From: Clostridiaceae bacterium BRH_c20a
GTDB taxonomy: Bacteria; Bacillota; Peptococcia; Peptococcales; BICA1-8
Length of the DNA stretch: 64,000 nucleotides
Direction: 5' to 3'
NCBI GenBank assembly: GCA_000961765.1
Contig: LADT01000026.1
Coordinates: 1 to 64,000, forward strand
Part shown: positions 15,158-23,433 of the stretch, one piece after another
How the letters are laid out: each line of letters starts with the position of its first letter
How positions within the stretch are numbered: the first letter of the stretch is position 1
Notes under the pieces: generated by a model
What the model was told of the DNA's origin: nothing
Databases searched by the model: none
Seen by the model: only the letters and a program-made list of their open reading frames with translations
Translations under genes and position numbers: made by a program

Positions 15158-16228
15158 ATGGGAAACAATTTAATAAATGCTCAGGGACTTTTAGGAAAAG
15201 AAGTAGTAGCATTAAAGGATGGTTCATATCTTGGCAAAGTACAATCAATAGGCATTGACCCAGGAGAAAAGAAGGTGATCGGGGTATTTATAAAGCTAAA
15301 AGGTATCTTGAGTGGGAAAATTTTTGTACCTTTCTCAGGGATTCAGGCCTTCGGAGATCATGGTATAACCCTAAAAGAAGACTTTGATACGGAAAATACT
15401 GCGAAGGGTATGGAAGAAAAGGAAATATTAGAAATGCCTGTAATAACAATTAATGGCACAATGCTCGGAAAAGTGGATAGTTTTGCTTTTGATAAAAGTA
15501 ATGGTGCAATTACAGAATACATCTTAACAGAAGGATTAGTTCGAGATACTTTAAAGGGAAAAGGGCTTTTACGGGGTGAGAGTGTTTCCCGCATAGGTAA
15601 GGATGTCATTATTGTGGCTAAAGAAGTTGATGCTTCAAACCTCGAACAGGTTGAAATGGATTATATAGATTCTGAGGATGATTTAGGACCAGAAGTAGTT
15701 CGGCTAAACGTAGAGACTGAAGATACTTTACGGGAATTCAAAGAAGAGATTAAAGATACCCAAGAAAGTATAGAACAAAATATTGAGGCTGGGAAGAGTG
15801 CTGCTGAAAGAGGTTGGCAGCAAACATTGCAGAAGGTTAAAAAAATTACTGAAGAGTGGACAGAAGTAATTAAGCAACAGGCTGATAGGGTAGGAGGTGA
15901 AGCTAAGGAGTTGTGGTCAGATGCCCAGGCTGCCACTCATAAGCAGCTAGAAAAAATTAATCAGGTTAAAGAAAAGTGGCAGGATAAGTTAGCTAGTATT
16001 CAACATAAAAAACAAGATGAATTTAGTGAGCAGTTAATGGATGAAATTAAGGACAAAACGGTAAATAGCCCTCTATATGATGATGGGGGAAATCCTATTA
16101 TTCTCCCAGGGCAGATAATAAATAATGTAATTGTTAAAAAGGCTATGGAGAAAGGTAAACTTCACCAATTGTTTGTTTTAGCTGCTACCAGGGATGTTGA
16201 AGACCAAATAGAAAAGATAGAAAAATAG
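15158..16228 (+). CDS. PRC-barrel domain protein with coiled-coil tail
   Basis: The 356-residue cytoplasmic protein has two PRC-barrel-type repeats (LLGKEVVALKDGSYLGKVQSIGID at about 10-35, and MPVITINGTMLGKVDSFAFD at about 92-112). A charged coiled coil follows (about 185-290, rich in E, K and Q), and then a conserved-looking end (SPLYDDGGNPIILPGQIINNVIVKKAMEKGKLHQLFVLA). PRC barrels occur in RNA-processing factors and photosynthetic proteins and often act as protein-binding modules. The exact role here is unknown. AGGAGGGG precedes ATG 15158; terminator at 16229. It appears to be a single-gene unit. Confidence 0.8.
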   Translation: MGNNLINAQGLLGKEVVALKDGSYLGKVQSIGIDPGEKKVIGVFIKLKGILSGKIFVPFSGIQAFGDHGITLKEDFDTENTAKGMEEKEILEMPVITINGTMLGKVDSFAFDKSNGAITEYILTEGLVRDTLKGKGLLRGESVSRIGKDVIIVAKEVDASNLEQVEMDYIDSEDDLGPEVVRLNVETEDTLREFKEEIKDTQESIEQNIEAGKSAAERGWQQTLQKVKKITEEWTEVIKQQADRVGGEAKELWSDAQAATHKQLEKINQVKEKWQDKLASIQHKKQDEFSEQLMDEIKDKTVNSPLYDDGGNPIILPGQIINNVIVKKAMEKGKLHQLFVLAATRDVEDQIEKIEK

Positions 16229-16255
16229 GGCCAGCATCAGCTGGCCTTCTTGTTC
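16229..16255 (+). terminator. rho-independent terminator
   Basis: GGCCAGC ATCA GCTGGCC followed by TTCTTGTT, starting two bases after the PRC-barrel gene stop codon. Confidence 0.72.
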
Positions 16256-16355
16256 ACTGCAGGTAAGATTTGCTAAGCAGGAAAAAATGGTTTTTTAGCG
16301 AATAGCAATAATATTCACATGTATATTACTATTAGTAAGGAGAAGGAGAAGAAAA

Positions 16356-16997
16356 ATGAAAAAGGTTAAAACAAAAAAAGACCAAAGAGCATATTTTTGG
16401 TTTTTCTCTTTTCTGGCACTTATTTTAATATTTCTTTTCGGAATTACTTCTCCATACCTCGGTTATTATTGGCTATTTGGTATTTTATTTGGCTTTGTTT
16501 TACAGAAAAGCCGGTTCTGCTTTGCTGCAGCTTTTAGGGACCCTATTATAGCGGGCAGTACATCCTTATTCAGAGCTGTACTGGTAGCTATGGCAATAAT
16601 GACTGTTTTTTTCACTCTAATTCAATATAATGCTGTCCAAGGAGGGGCTCTAACCATACCGGGACGTATTTCTCCCGTAGGTGTACATACAATAGCTGGG
16701 GGTTTTATTTTTGGAATAGGAATGGTCATAGCAGGAGGTTGTGCCACAGGTACTTTGATGCGAATTGGTGAAGGCTTTTTTATGCAAGTCATAGTATTGA
16801 TAGGCTTTTTGATTGGAACCTTATGGGGTGCTTGGGACTACCCCTGGTGGGAGCGAGTTTTTATTAGCAACTCTCCTACACTACATTTAGCTCAATATTT
16901 TGGTTGGACAGGTGCTGTTATATTTCAACTGGTTTTAATTGCAGTATTGTACTACATTGCTAAGAAATATGACGATCAAAATAATATTTTATTATAG
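16356..16997 (+). CDS. YeeE/YedE family transporter, first half
   Basis: YeeE/YedE (TsuA) proteins import thiosulfate; related YedE proteins are linked to selenium. This 213-residue part has about five or six membrane helices. It carries two conserved cysteines: KSRFCF near residue 52 and GGCATGTLMR near residue 130. A full TsuA is about 330-360 residues, so this is one half, with the other at 17250-17765. AAGGAGAAGGAGAAG precedes ATG 16356. The tusA gene follows after 13 bases, and the three genes form an operon. Confidence 0.85.
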   Translation: MKKVKTKKDQRAYFWFFSFLALILIFLFGITSPYLGYYWLFGILFGFVLQKSRFCFAAAFRDPIIAGSTSLFRAVLVAMAIMTVFFTLIQYNAVQGGALTIPGRISPVGVHTIAGGFIFGIGMVIAGGCATGTLMRIGEGFFMQVIVLIGFLIGTLWGAWDYPWWERVFISNSPTLHLAQYFGWTGAVIFQLVLIAVLYYIAKKYDDQNNILL

Positions 16998-17010
16998 TGG
17001 GGTTTGAATA

Positions 17011-17238
17011 ATGGCAGAGGTTCGATTGGATTGCTTATATGAGGCCTGTCCCATTCCTTTATTAAAAACGATGCAGAGCCTAAAGGTACTAAACCAAGGT
17101 GATGTACTAATTGTTGAAACAGATCATTCCTGTGCTATCAAAAACATTGCTGAATGGGTAGGAAAACAGAAACTGCCTTGCGAAATTATTGAGGTCAGTA
17201 ATGGAGAATGGGAAATATACATAAGAAAGGAACGTTAG
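17011..17238 (+). CDS. tusA: TusA/SirA-family sulfur carrier protein
   Basis: TusA-family proteins carry sulfur as a persulfide on one cysteine and deliver it in thiosulfate use, tRNA thiolation or selenium metabolism. The 75-residue protein shows the CPxP motif with reactive C13 (EACPIPLLKT) and the usual beta-alpha-beta order. Position between two YeeE halves suggests a TsuB-like partner that takes sulfur from imported thiosulfate, or a YedF-like role with selenium. GGGGTTTG lies upstream of ATG 17011. Confidence 0.9.
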   Translation: MAEVRLDCLYEACPIPLLKTMQSLKVLNQGDVLIVETDHSCAIKNIAEWVGKQKLPCEIIEVSNGEWEIYIRKER

Positions 17239-17249
17239 GAGGTGGGTAA

Positions 17250-17765
17250 TTGAAAAGTAAAATTATAATTGGTCCATGGTCTTACCTCACGGGAGCCATT
17301 CTTCTCGCCGTTCTTAATACTCTTTTATTTGCAGCCTTGCACACGCCTTGGCAGATTACTACGGGTATTACCTATTGGGCAGCCTGGATATTTAAGTTTT
17401 TGGGAGGTGCACCTGAGAACTGGCACTATTTTGCAAATAATGCTTCTAAAAGTGAAGGTTTGTCCCAGTCCTTTTTATCAAATAGTCTTTCTCTTATGAA
17501 TTTTGGCGTTATTTTTGGGGCATTATTAGCTGTTTTAATAGCTTCTCAATTTAAGGTGAAAAAGATAAAATCCCCTAAACAAATTTTTGCAGCTTTACTT
17601 GGCGGAATAATCATGGGTTATGGAACGAGAATTGCATTGGGATGCAATATTGGGGCTTTTTTTAGTGCTATACCTTCGTTGTCTGTGAGTGGTTGGGTTT
17701 GGGGAATATCAGCATTCATTGGGGCCTGGGTAGGAAGTAAGCTTCTAATAAAGTACTTATTATAA
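17250..17765 (+). CDS. YeeE/YedE family transporter, second half
   Basis: The 171-residue membrane protein has four or five helices and the family motif MGYGTRIALGCNIGAFFS with its conserved cysteine (about residue 134). It complements the first half at 16356-16997, whose two cysteines plus this one would make up the three thiosulfate-handling cysteines of TsuA. The start is TTG 17250 after a strong AGGAGGTGGG site (17239-17248). The gene starts 11 bases after the tusA stop. Whether the halves assemble into one transporter is inferred. Confidence 0.82.
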   Translation: MKSKIIIGPWSYLTGAILLAVLNTLLFAALHTPWQITTGITYWAAWIFKFLGGAPENWHYFANNASKSEGLSQSFLSNSLSLMNFGVIFGALLAVLIASQFKVKKIKSPKQIFAALLGGIIMGYGTRIALGCNIGAFFSAIPSLSVSGWVWGISAFIGAWVGSKLLIKYLL

Positions 17766-17792
17766 TCAAGTAGCTATAAAAGGCCTAAGTTT

Positions 17793-18686
17793 TTAACAAA
17801 AGCCCCTTTTTGATGATAGAATGAATTCAGTAAAGCTCTTTTCCACACTTTTAGGACAAATATTGCTGTCTTGGATGATATAGTAGTCTGCAGCAAAAGA
17901 AAGATCAGCTAGTTGAATTTCTTTTAAGACACCGGTAGCTAATTCCTTTTTTATTGCTAGTTGAGATAAAATAGAAATGCCCTTACCGCCAATTACTGCG
18001 GATTTAATTGCTTCCGATGAGCTTAATTCCATAACTATATTGGCTTGTTGGATATTAATATCATGTCTTTCTAATGTTGATACGATTACATCCCGGGTAC
18101 CAGAGCCCTCTTCCCGAAGAATCAAAGGGAGCTTCAAAAATTCGCCACCTGTGACTCGGTTAATATGAAATACATCGGGAGAAGCAACCAACTTTAAATT
18201 ATCGCTAGTTATTTTAGTTTGTAATAATTCTGGGCAGGATGTTTTTCCTTCAATGAGACCTATTTTAGAAATTCCGTTTAAAATATTACTGACAACATTG
18301 TTAGAATTAGTGATGTTGAGTAATACATTAACCTGAGGGAAATTTTCTTTGAATAAGTACAACGTACAAGGTAGGGCATAGCACCCGACAGTTGTACAAG
18401 AACTCACAATCAATTCCGTCTTTTGCCTTTTAAAAGCATCAAGCTGTCTTTCCACATTTTCCTGGATCGATAAGATAGAAACTGCATAATCATAAACAAT
18501 TTGTCCCGCGTCCGTTAATTCTACACCTTTATTACTTCTTAGGAGGAGCTTTACGTTTAATTCTTTCTCTAAAGCCTGTAGCTGAATACTTACCCCAGGT
18601 TGTGACATATGTAACAATCTGGCTGCCTTTGAGATACTATTTGACTTTACTGTGATATAAAATGTCTTCAAATATTCAAGATTCAT
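17793..18686 (-). CDS. LysR family transcriptional regulator (CysL/YwfK-like)
   Basis: LysR regulators bind DNA with an N-terminal winged helix and sense a small molecule with a C-terminal domain. Here the HTH spans about residues 1-60 (SISKAARLLHMSQPGVSIQLQALEKELNVKLLLRS) and the effector domain spans 90-290 (LILREEGSGTRD segment). Its closest resemblance is to regulators of sulfur assimilation. It converges on the YeeE/TusA operon, so sulfur-source control of that operon is plausible. The ATG at 18686 lies ten bases after AAAGGAG; a GTG at 18692 is an alternative. Confidence 0.88.
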   Translation of the reverse strand: MNLEYLKTFYITVKSNSISKAARLLHMSQPGVSIQLQALEKELNVKLLLRSNKGVELTDAGQIVYDYAVSILSIQENVERQLDAFKRQKTELIVSSCTTVGCYALPCTLYLFKENFPQVNVLLNITNSNNVVSNILNGISKIGLIEGKTSCPELLQTKITSDNLKLVASPDVFHINRVTGGEFLKLPLILREEGSGTRDVIVSTLERHDINIQQANIVMELSSSEAIKSAVIGGKGISILSQLAIKKELATGVLKEIQLADLSFAADYYIIQDSNICPKSVEKSFTEFILSSKRGFC

Positions 18687-18692
18687 AAACAC

Positions 18693-19015
18693 AACGCTCC
18701 TTTAAGATTAAAAGGTTATACTTGGCTAGACCTATTGTCAAGTCTGCATATAACTTTGATTAAGGCTTATATTATATTAGTTATACGACATTGGGAAAGA
18801 AAAAACCTTCACAACTCACTAAGTTTTTGTAACTAGATAACTATAATACTAAAATTTACTAAAGGCGGTATAAAATTAATTTTACTTTGCACACTTTTTG
18901 CATTATTGAATATATTTACTTACATAAAATTATGCTATAATTTAAGTGAAGTGTTTTGGATTTGTGAATAAAGGGTATAATTTTAATAACTCTGCTAGAA
19001 GAAGAGGGGATAGCA
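18693..19015. other. divergent intergenic region
   Basis: Contains the upstream side of the LysR gene and the promoter of the FeoA-like gene: an extended -10 TGCTATAAT (18933-18941) with TTTACT about 16 bases further up. No other gene or RNA was recognised. Confidence 0.45.
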
Positions 19016-19249
19016 ATGTCACACGTGTTTAGTTTAGCGAAGCTTAAGATAGGGCAAATAGGGGAAATAGTAGAATTAAAAGAAAATGGCAAGACTACTA
19101 TTATGAGTGAAAAGCTAGGTATTGCTAAAGGAATGTCTGTTATTGTTCTGCAGCAGGCAGTGGATTGGCTGGTTCAGATTGGTTCTAGTCAGATAACCCT
19201 AAGTAAGGAAATGTTAAATAATATCCAAGTGAAGGAGGCAAATATTTAA
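19016..19249 (+). CDS. FeoA-like domain protein
   Basis: FeoA domains are small SH3-like folds that assist FeoB ferrous iron uptake or occur in metal-dependent regulators. The 77-residue product fits: LAKLKIGQIGEIVELKENGKT, a SEKLGIAKGMSVIVLQQ core, then QITLSKEMLNNIQV. Sequence is somewhat diverged, for example no arginine in the usual RLxxLG position. No feoB is adjacent, so a stand-alone role is possible. AGAGGGGAT precedes ATG 19016. A perfect 42-bp palindrome covers the end of the gene and its stop codon. Confidence 0.72.
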   Translation: MSHVFSLAKLKIGQIGEIVELKENGKTTIMSEKLGIAKGMSVIVLQQAVDWLVQIGSSQITLSKEMLNNIQVKEANI

Positions 19250-19274
19250 TACTAGTATTAAATATTTGCCTCCT
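19233..19274. terminator. 42-bp perfect palindrome over the feoA-like stop codon
   Basis: The 21 bases starting AGGAGGCAAATATTTAATAC are followed without spacer by their exact complement (to 19274). The stop codon TAA (19247-19249) lies inside. It could act as a terminator for both strands, though a long T run is missing. Confidence 0.6.
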
Positions 19275-19341
19275 AGGTTGAGGTTAAGGTTAAGATTAAG
19301 ATTTCTCTCACTTCGTTCGCTAGATTCCGCTTCGCTAGAAT
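19271..19341. repeat. GGTTGAGGTTAAGG repeat with HSERSEES-like remnant
   Basis: GGTTGAGGTTAAGGTTAAGATTAAG tract followed by TCTCTCACTTCGTTCGCTAG and CCGCTTCGCTAG motifs. Related tracts lie at 957, 12950 and 51127. Confidence 0.6.
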
Positions 19342-19467
19342 AAAATCAAAATTGACAGAATGTCTATCCCAAATGTTTTTACTGGGCCCTGGTCACTGAG
19401 AACCGGGCACGAAACCTCAAAAAACCGCCTTAAATATCACTAGCCAGAATTTAATATGTAAATATAA

Positions 19468-19498
19468 AACCCAAGGTAAATCACCTTGGGTTTTTAGC
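19468..19498. terminator. hairpin terminator downstream of the radical-SAM-like gene
   Basis: AAAACCCAAGGT AAATC ACCTTGGGTTTT: a 12-bp perfect stem with A and T runs on the two sides, able to stop the minus-strand gene (ending 19533) and plus-strand read-through. Confidence 0.75.
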
Positions 19499-19532
19499 GT
19501 GCCACGTATAAACGGAACCGCCCGGTGGCGGT

Positions 19533-20630
19533 TTAGATGCCGTAAACTTTATAGCAATTAGCACATACCACAGGTACTTTTTCTTCAGCCAGTTGTTGAT
19601 CAAGTTTTTGATAATTAATATGGATGAGCTGGGAAGTAGGCTCATTATCAAAGGTTTCATCCATATAAGTATTGAATAATTTTATCCGTCTATCATATAC
19701 ACCACGAAAATCTAAATATCTTTTATCACTCCACAAATCAAGAAAATTAGTTTCATTAATATTTCCGATAATGAAAGAAGGCTGCTCAAATTCTTTCTCG
19801 TTAAAAAATGCCCGGACATTTTTTAGGGCTAAGTATGGGCAGGGTGTTATTAGTCCATCCCATGTAACAAAAACGTTTTTTAGGGGGTTATAATCACAGG
19901 TTATTGCTTCATTACCGATTAGAGGTTTAGGGTTGAAATATACATTTTTACGGTCGGCAATTTTTTTTGCCTGATTGATAAAAGCTTCATATTCCTCCTT
20001 ACCTTTGGCTTTTCCTTGTTTAATTAAGTCACCCCGGTTTTCATCCGAAATTATCCCCTCAAAAGCCTTTTTACTGTTGGTTTCCGGGGAAATAATGAAA
20101 TTTATATTACTAGCATTAATCTCATCAATTCCCAGATCGCCGGCTTGTTCAACAAAAGACGGTAAATCACTGATGCTATCTTGAGTCATAACAAAATCAA
20201 GAATTATTTTCGTATCGTTTTTACGCTGTTTTACTAAACCCATAATATTTTCGCTGACATTATTAAGAGTAACAATAGGATAGTTAAAGTTGATAGTAAT
20301 CTTATCCGGAGATAAATTGGTAAGCTCTTTTATATTTGAGGGGTTAAGCTTAGTGCCTAGTGTTGTTATTTCAAGCTGAGAAGAGTTTTCTCTAGCAATT
20401 TTAAACATTTCGAAAAACTGGGGATGCTCGAGTGGATCTTCCCAACCCAAGAAATGTACTCTTTTTGCCTGATTGAAGTACTTTGATGCTTCAAAAAAGG
20501 TGGATAGTTCCATAAATTGATTTGTTTTATTTTCCAAAGGTGATCGATGGGCAATTTCAATTTGTAGGTCATCAATAATACGAGCTTTTTTTGGTTCCTT
20601 TTTTCCAAAAAGTGATGAAAAAAACCCCAT
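19533..20630 (-). CDS. radical SAM/SPASM-like protein lacking the SAM-cluster cysteines
   Basis: The 365-residue protein follows the layout of a radical SAM/SPASM enzyme. LQIEIA (22-27) stands where the first strand precedes CNLxCxxC, HFLGWEDPLEHPQF (59-73) matches the usual GxGEPLLHP strand, and a SPASM-like end carries C245, C264, C356 and C359 (ITCDYNP, ITPCPYLAL, CANC). The cysteine triad is missing: residues 30-37 read SPLENKTN. It therefore cannot bind the SAM-cleaving cluster in the usual way. It is divergent from the DVU0298/DUF3786 pair. A regulator, carrier or chaperone role is possible but unproven. No frameshift is seen. Confidence 0.75.
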   Translation of the reverse strand: MGFFSSLFGKKEPKKARIIDDLQIEIAHRSPLENKTNQFMELSTFFEASKYFNQAKRVHFLGWEDPLEHPQFFEMFKIARENSSQLEITTLGTKLNPSNIKELTNLSPDKITINFNYPIVTLNNVSENIMGLVKQRKNDTKIILDFVMTQDSISDLPSFVEQAGDLGIDEINASNINFIISPETNSKKAFEGIISDENRGDLIKQGKAKGKEEYEAFINQAKKIADRKNVYFNPKPLIGNEAITCDYNPLKNVFVTWDGLITPCPYLALKNVRAFFNEKEFEQPSFIIGNINETNFLDLWSDKRYLDFRGVYDRRIKLFNTYMDETFDNEPTSQLIHINYQKLDQQLAEEKVPVVCANCYKVYGI

Positions 20631-20779
20631 TCTATAATCCTCCCAATAAATATTATTGAATTAAATAGATATTTAACAGATAATAATTTGCTAAATAACT
20701 ACCAAAATCCTTCTGGTTTTAAAAATATTTATTGAGGGTAAGATAATTCCAGATGAGACTACTCTGGAGGTATATTTTA

Positions 20780-21439
20780 ATGGATAATAAGCAGTTGGTG
20801 CGAGAATTAGTCGCCGAACAAAAATATGAACAATTGCTTAAGTTAGGACGAAAAAAACATAATCAAACTTTAAAATATATTCAAATGCATCTATTTGAGG
20901 ATATAAATATGCCTTTAAGGTGGTATGGTATCGAGGCAATTGGCAGACTTACGAGAGAATTGGCTCCAAGGGAGCCAGAAATATATAGAAATTTGATCCG
21001 CCGTTTTTTATGGGCTATGAATGATGAGAGTGGAAATGTACCTTGGAGTTCACCGGAGGGGATAGGCAGTATTATAGCCAACCAGCCCTTTTTATTTGGA
21101 CATTATACTCCAATGCTGATTACTAATGCCTTAGATAATCCAATGTGCCATCGAGGGACTCTTTGGGCAGTTGGCCGTATAGGGAAGATAAAACATTCAT
21201 TGGTATTACCGTTTATTGAGGAAATTACCCCTTTTCTTTCTGCGGTGGACTCTGATTTAAGAGGATATGCTGCCTGGGCTTTAGGTGAAATAGGTTTTTA
21301 TCGGGTATTACCGGAGTTAATAACCTTACAGGAGGATACAAGTCCTGTGTATATTTTTAGAGAAGGCCGGCTTAGCTTGGCAAGTGTAGGTACATTAGCC
21401 AAAGAAGCTGTCGGAAAGCTGGTTGAGGGAGGGATTTAG
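20780..21439 (+). CDS. DVU0298-type HEAT-repeat protein
   Basis: A conserved protein of anaerobes without a defined biochemical role. The 219 residues form HEAT-like helical repeats (LRWYGIEAIGRL, HRGTLWAVGRIGKI, LRGYAAWALGEIG) with the signature NVPWSSPEGIGSIIANQP, which I recall from the DVU0298 family of sulfate reducers and relatives. ATG 20780 follows CTGGAGG. The next gene starts immediately after the stop codon (TAG then ATG), so the two are translationally coupled. HEAT repeats usually mediate protein-protein binding. Confidence 0.8.
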   Translation: MDNKQLVRELVAEQKYEQLLKLGRKKHNQTLKYIQMHLFEDINMPLRWYGIEAIGRLTRELAPREPEIYRNLIRRFLWAMNDESGNVPWSSPEGIGSIIANQPFLFGHYTPMLITNALDNPMCHRGTLWAVGRIGKIKHSLVLPFIEEITPFLSAVDSDLRGYAAWALGEIGFYRVLPELITLQEDTSPVYIFREGRLSLASVGTLAKEAVGKLVEGGI

Positions 21440-22087
21440 ATGTCAAAAAAAATAAATGAAGGGTCTTATTCCGTGGCTTTTGTGCAAAGCCGGAAGAAGT
21501 TACAACAATTGTCACCAGATAAGATTTCAAAATTAACATTACTAAAATATGATTGGGCTAATAACTGTTTTATGGTTGATAGTTTTGGTCATGAAATTGA
21601 GATTTCATATCCTGAAGGAAAAGTTAGTTTAAAGGATTCAGATGAAAATATTTTGTCCCTTCCTTGGCAATTAATTTTACTAAATTATTTATCTAGTTCC
21701 AAAGATGAGCCAATGAAAAATGAATTAGTTTCCTATAGAGATCTGCCCCATGGTAATGTATTTTACCCTAATATTAAGACTCACATCTTAGAAGGGCTAG
21801 GTAAGTTTTTTTCCAACTGTGATAGGAATACAGTTGGAAATGTTTTAAATAAATTAGGGTTTGCTTTTATACAATCTAAAGCTGATCTAGCAGCTAGAGC
21901 CGAATTTGTTCCAAGAGTTCCTGTACAAATTCAGTTTTGGGAGGGAGAAGAGGGAATGCCCTCTTCATGCCAGATTCTATTTGACCGTAGTATAGCAGAC
22001 CAAATACATATTGAAGATGCGGCTGCCTTATGCTACATAATTAAGGAATTAATTATTAAACTCTATTCATTAGAAGAAATAATTTAA
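21440..22087 (+). CDS. DUF3786 domain protein
   Basis: A 215-residue soluble protein of unknown function. The DUF3786 pattern is visible: LPWQLILLNYLSS, DLPHGNVFYPNIKTHIL, and near the C-terminus RVPVQIQFWEGEEGMPSSCQILFDRSI. In anaerobes such genes sit near corrinoid or acetyl-CoA pathway functions, but no such gene is near here. The gene abuts the HEAT-repeat gene without spacer and overlaps the convergent VWA gene by four bases. Confidence 0.75.
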   Translation: MSKKINEGSYSVAFVQSRKKLQQLSPDKISKLTLLKYDWANNCFMVDSFGHEIEISYPEGKVSLKDSDENILSLPWQLILLNYLSSSKDEPMKNELVSYRDLPHGNVFYPNIKTHILEGLGKFFSNCDRNTVGNVLNKLGFAFIQSKADLAARAEFVPRVPVQIQFWEGEEGMPSSCQILFDRSIADQIHIEDAAALCYIIKELIIKLYSLEEII

Positions 22088-23430
22088 TCTTCTAATAACT
22101 GCCTGCCAATAATGCGTTCTAAATCCATAATCGTGTTGCATTCGAACATTCTGCAAAAAGGTTGAAAAGCTGCCACAGAAGGATGCTTATCCCAGGTTCT
22201 TTGAGGTAAGGTATTCAACCAGAGAATCTGTTTTACCCTTTTTTGGACAGATTGCAGTTTTTCCGCTGCTTTAGCAGTAGCTAAACTTTTAGTATCACTG
22301 ACAATAATCACTATTGTATTTTTCTTTAAAAGAAAGCGATGCTCGTCTTCTAGTTTTTGCAAACTTTGATTAAGGTCTGTTCCTTGCCCCCATACCTGTC
22401 TTCCCTCGCCTAACATAGTCATAATTTCTTCAAAAGAAACACCTTTTTGAAACCATGGAGTGGTTTTCTCTAGGCGCTCGGCAAAAAGAAATGTTTCCAT
22501 GCTGCTAATCGCCATAGACAACCCTAAGGAAAATTGTAGAATAAATTTTGTGTACTTACTCATCGACCCTGAGACATCACAGAGAAGAACGAGTTGAGGT
22601 TTTGTTACCTTCTTGGATTTATAGTGAAGCTTAACCATAGCTCCACCCAAACCAATGTTTTTACGGATGCTTCTACGCAAATCAATCACAGAGCGTTTAC
22701 TGCTCTGCTGATAACGTCGCGAAATGCGGGTGGCTAATTTCCTGGATAGATGATGGAGCAGCCGCTCAGCCTCAGGTGAATCCGCTTCACTTATATTTTG
22801 GATGTCCTTTCTTAGAAGCCGGGATTGCTCCTCCTTGAGCCCCTTTTGTACTTGGTTTAATAGATAATCTACTTCCTGGTCTCCTGTCGCCGGTACTTCA
22901 AAAGGTTGGGGGATTTCGCCTTTATTTTGCCAATAAGCAAGCTGGCCTCGAACTAAGTTTTCAATCATGGGTTTAAAGTCCTTCTCCATATGGGTACCTT
23001 CGGAGCTTTTCTTTAAAAAATCCTGTAATCTTTCCTGGGCAAGATTATCCAAGTTAACATAGGATAGTTTCTCTTTTTGTGTTAAATTTAGGCTTTCGCC
23101 TTGAAAGGTTAAATCTGACTCTGCTTGGGTTAATTGCTGCTGTACTTCACTGTCTTCCTGTCTCTTTTGGACCTGCCATTCTTTTTTTTGCTCGGGAGAC
23201 GCAAAAAATGTTTGAAAAGTTTGTTCAAAAAGGGCTAAATCTTCTTGCCTTTTAATCAAGGAACATTTTAAGGCTGCTTTAACGCTGTTTCTATCACTGA
23301 AATTAACATATTCAAAGGCTTGAAAAACATCTAACATTTCTGCTAAACTAACCCGTGCTCCTAACAGACGTAAAAGGTTAATATAATCAATCAGGTTTTT
23401 GCCAATTGCAAAATCCGTCTCTTTGGACAT
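22084..23430 (-). CDS. VWA domain protein (CoxE-like), partner of MoxR ATPase
   Basis: Von Willebrand A proteins paired with a MoxR ATPase act together as a metal-insertion or assembly chaperone system. The 448 residues hold a helical N-terminal part, a Gln/Glu-rich middle (90-145) and a C-terminal VWA domain with the MIDAS motif D285-x-S287-x-S289 (LLCDVSGSM). A later threonine (GQGTDLNQSL) and aspartate (IIIVSDTKS) complete the metal site. It is three bases downstream of the MoxR gene on the same strand. The molecular target in this organism is unknown. Confidence 0.87.
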   Translation of the reverse strand: MSKETDFAIGKNLIDYINLLRLLGARVSLAEMLDVFQAFEYVNFSDRNSVKAALKCSLIKRQEDLALFEQTFQTFFASPEQKKEWQVQKRQEDSEVQQQLTQAESDLTFQGESLNLTQKEKLSYVNLDNLAQERLQDFLKKSSEGTHMEKDFKPMIENLVRGQLAYWQNKGEIPQPFEVPATGDQEVDYLLNQVQKGLKEEQSRLLRKDIQNISEADSPEAERLLHHLSRKLATRISRRYQQSSKRSVIDLRRSIRKNIGLGGAMVKLHYKSKKVTKPQLVLLCDVSGSMSKYTKFILQFSLGLSMAISSMETFLFAERLEKTTPWFQKGVSFEEIMTMLGEGRQVWGQGTDLNQSLQKLEDEHRFLLKKNTIVIIVSDTKSLATAKAAEKLQSVQKRVKQILWLNTLPQRTWDKHPSVAAFQPFCRMFECNTIMDLERIIGRQLLED

Positions 23431-23433
23431 TTT

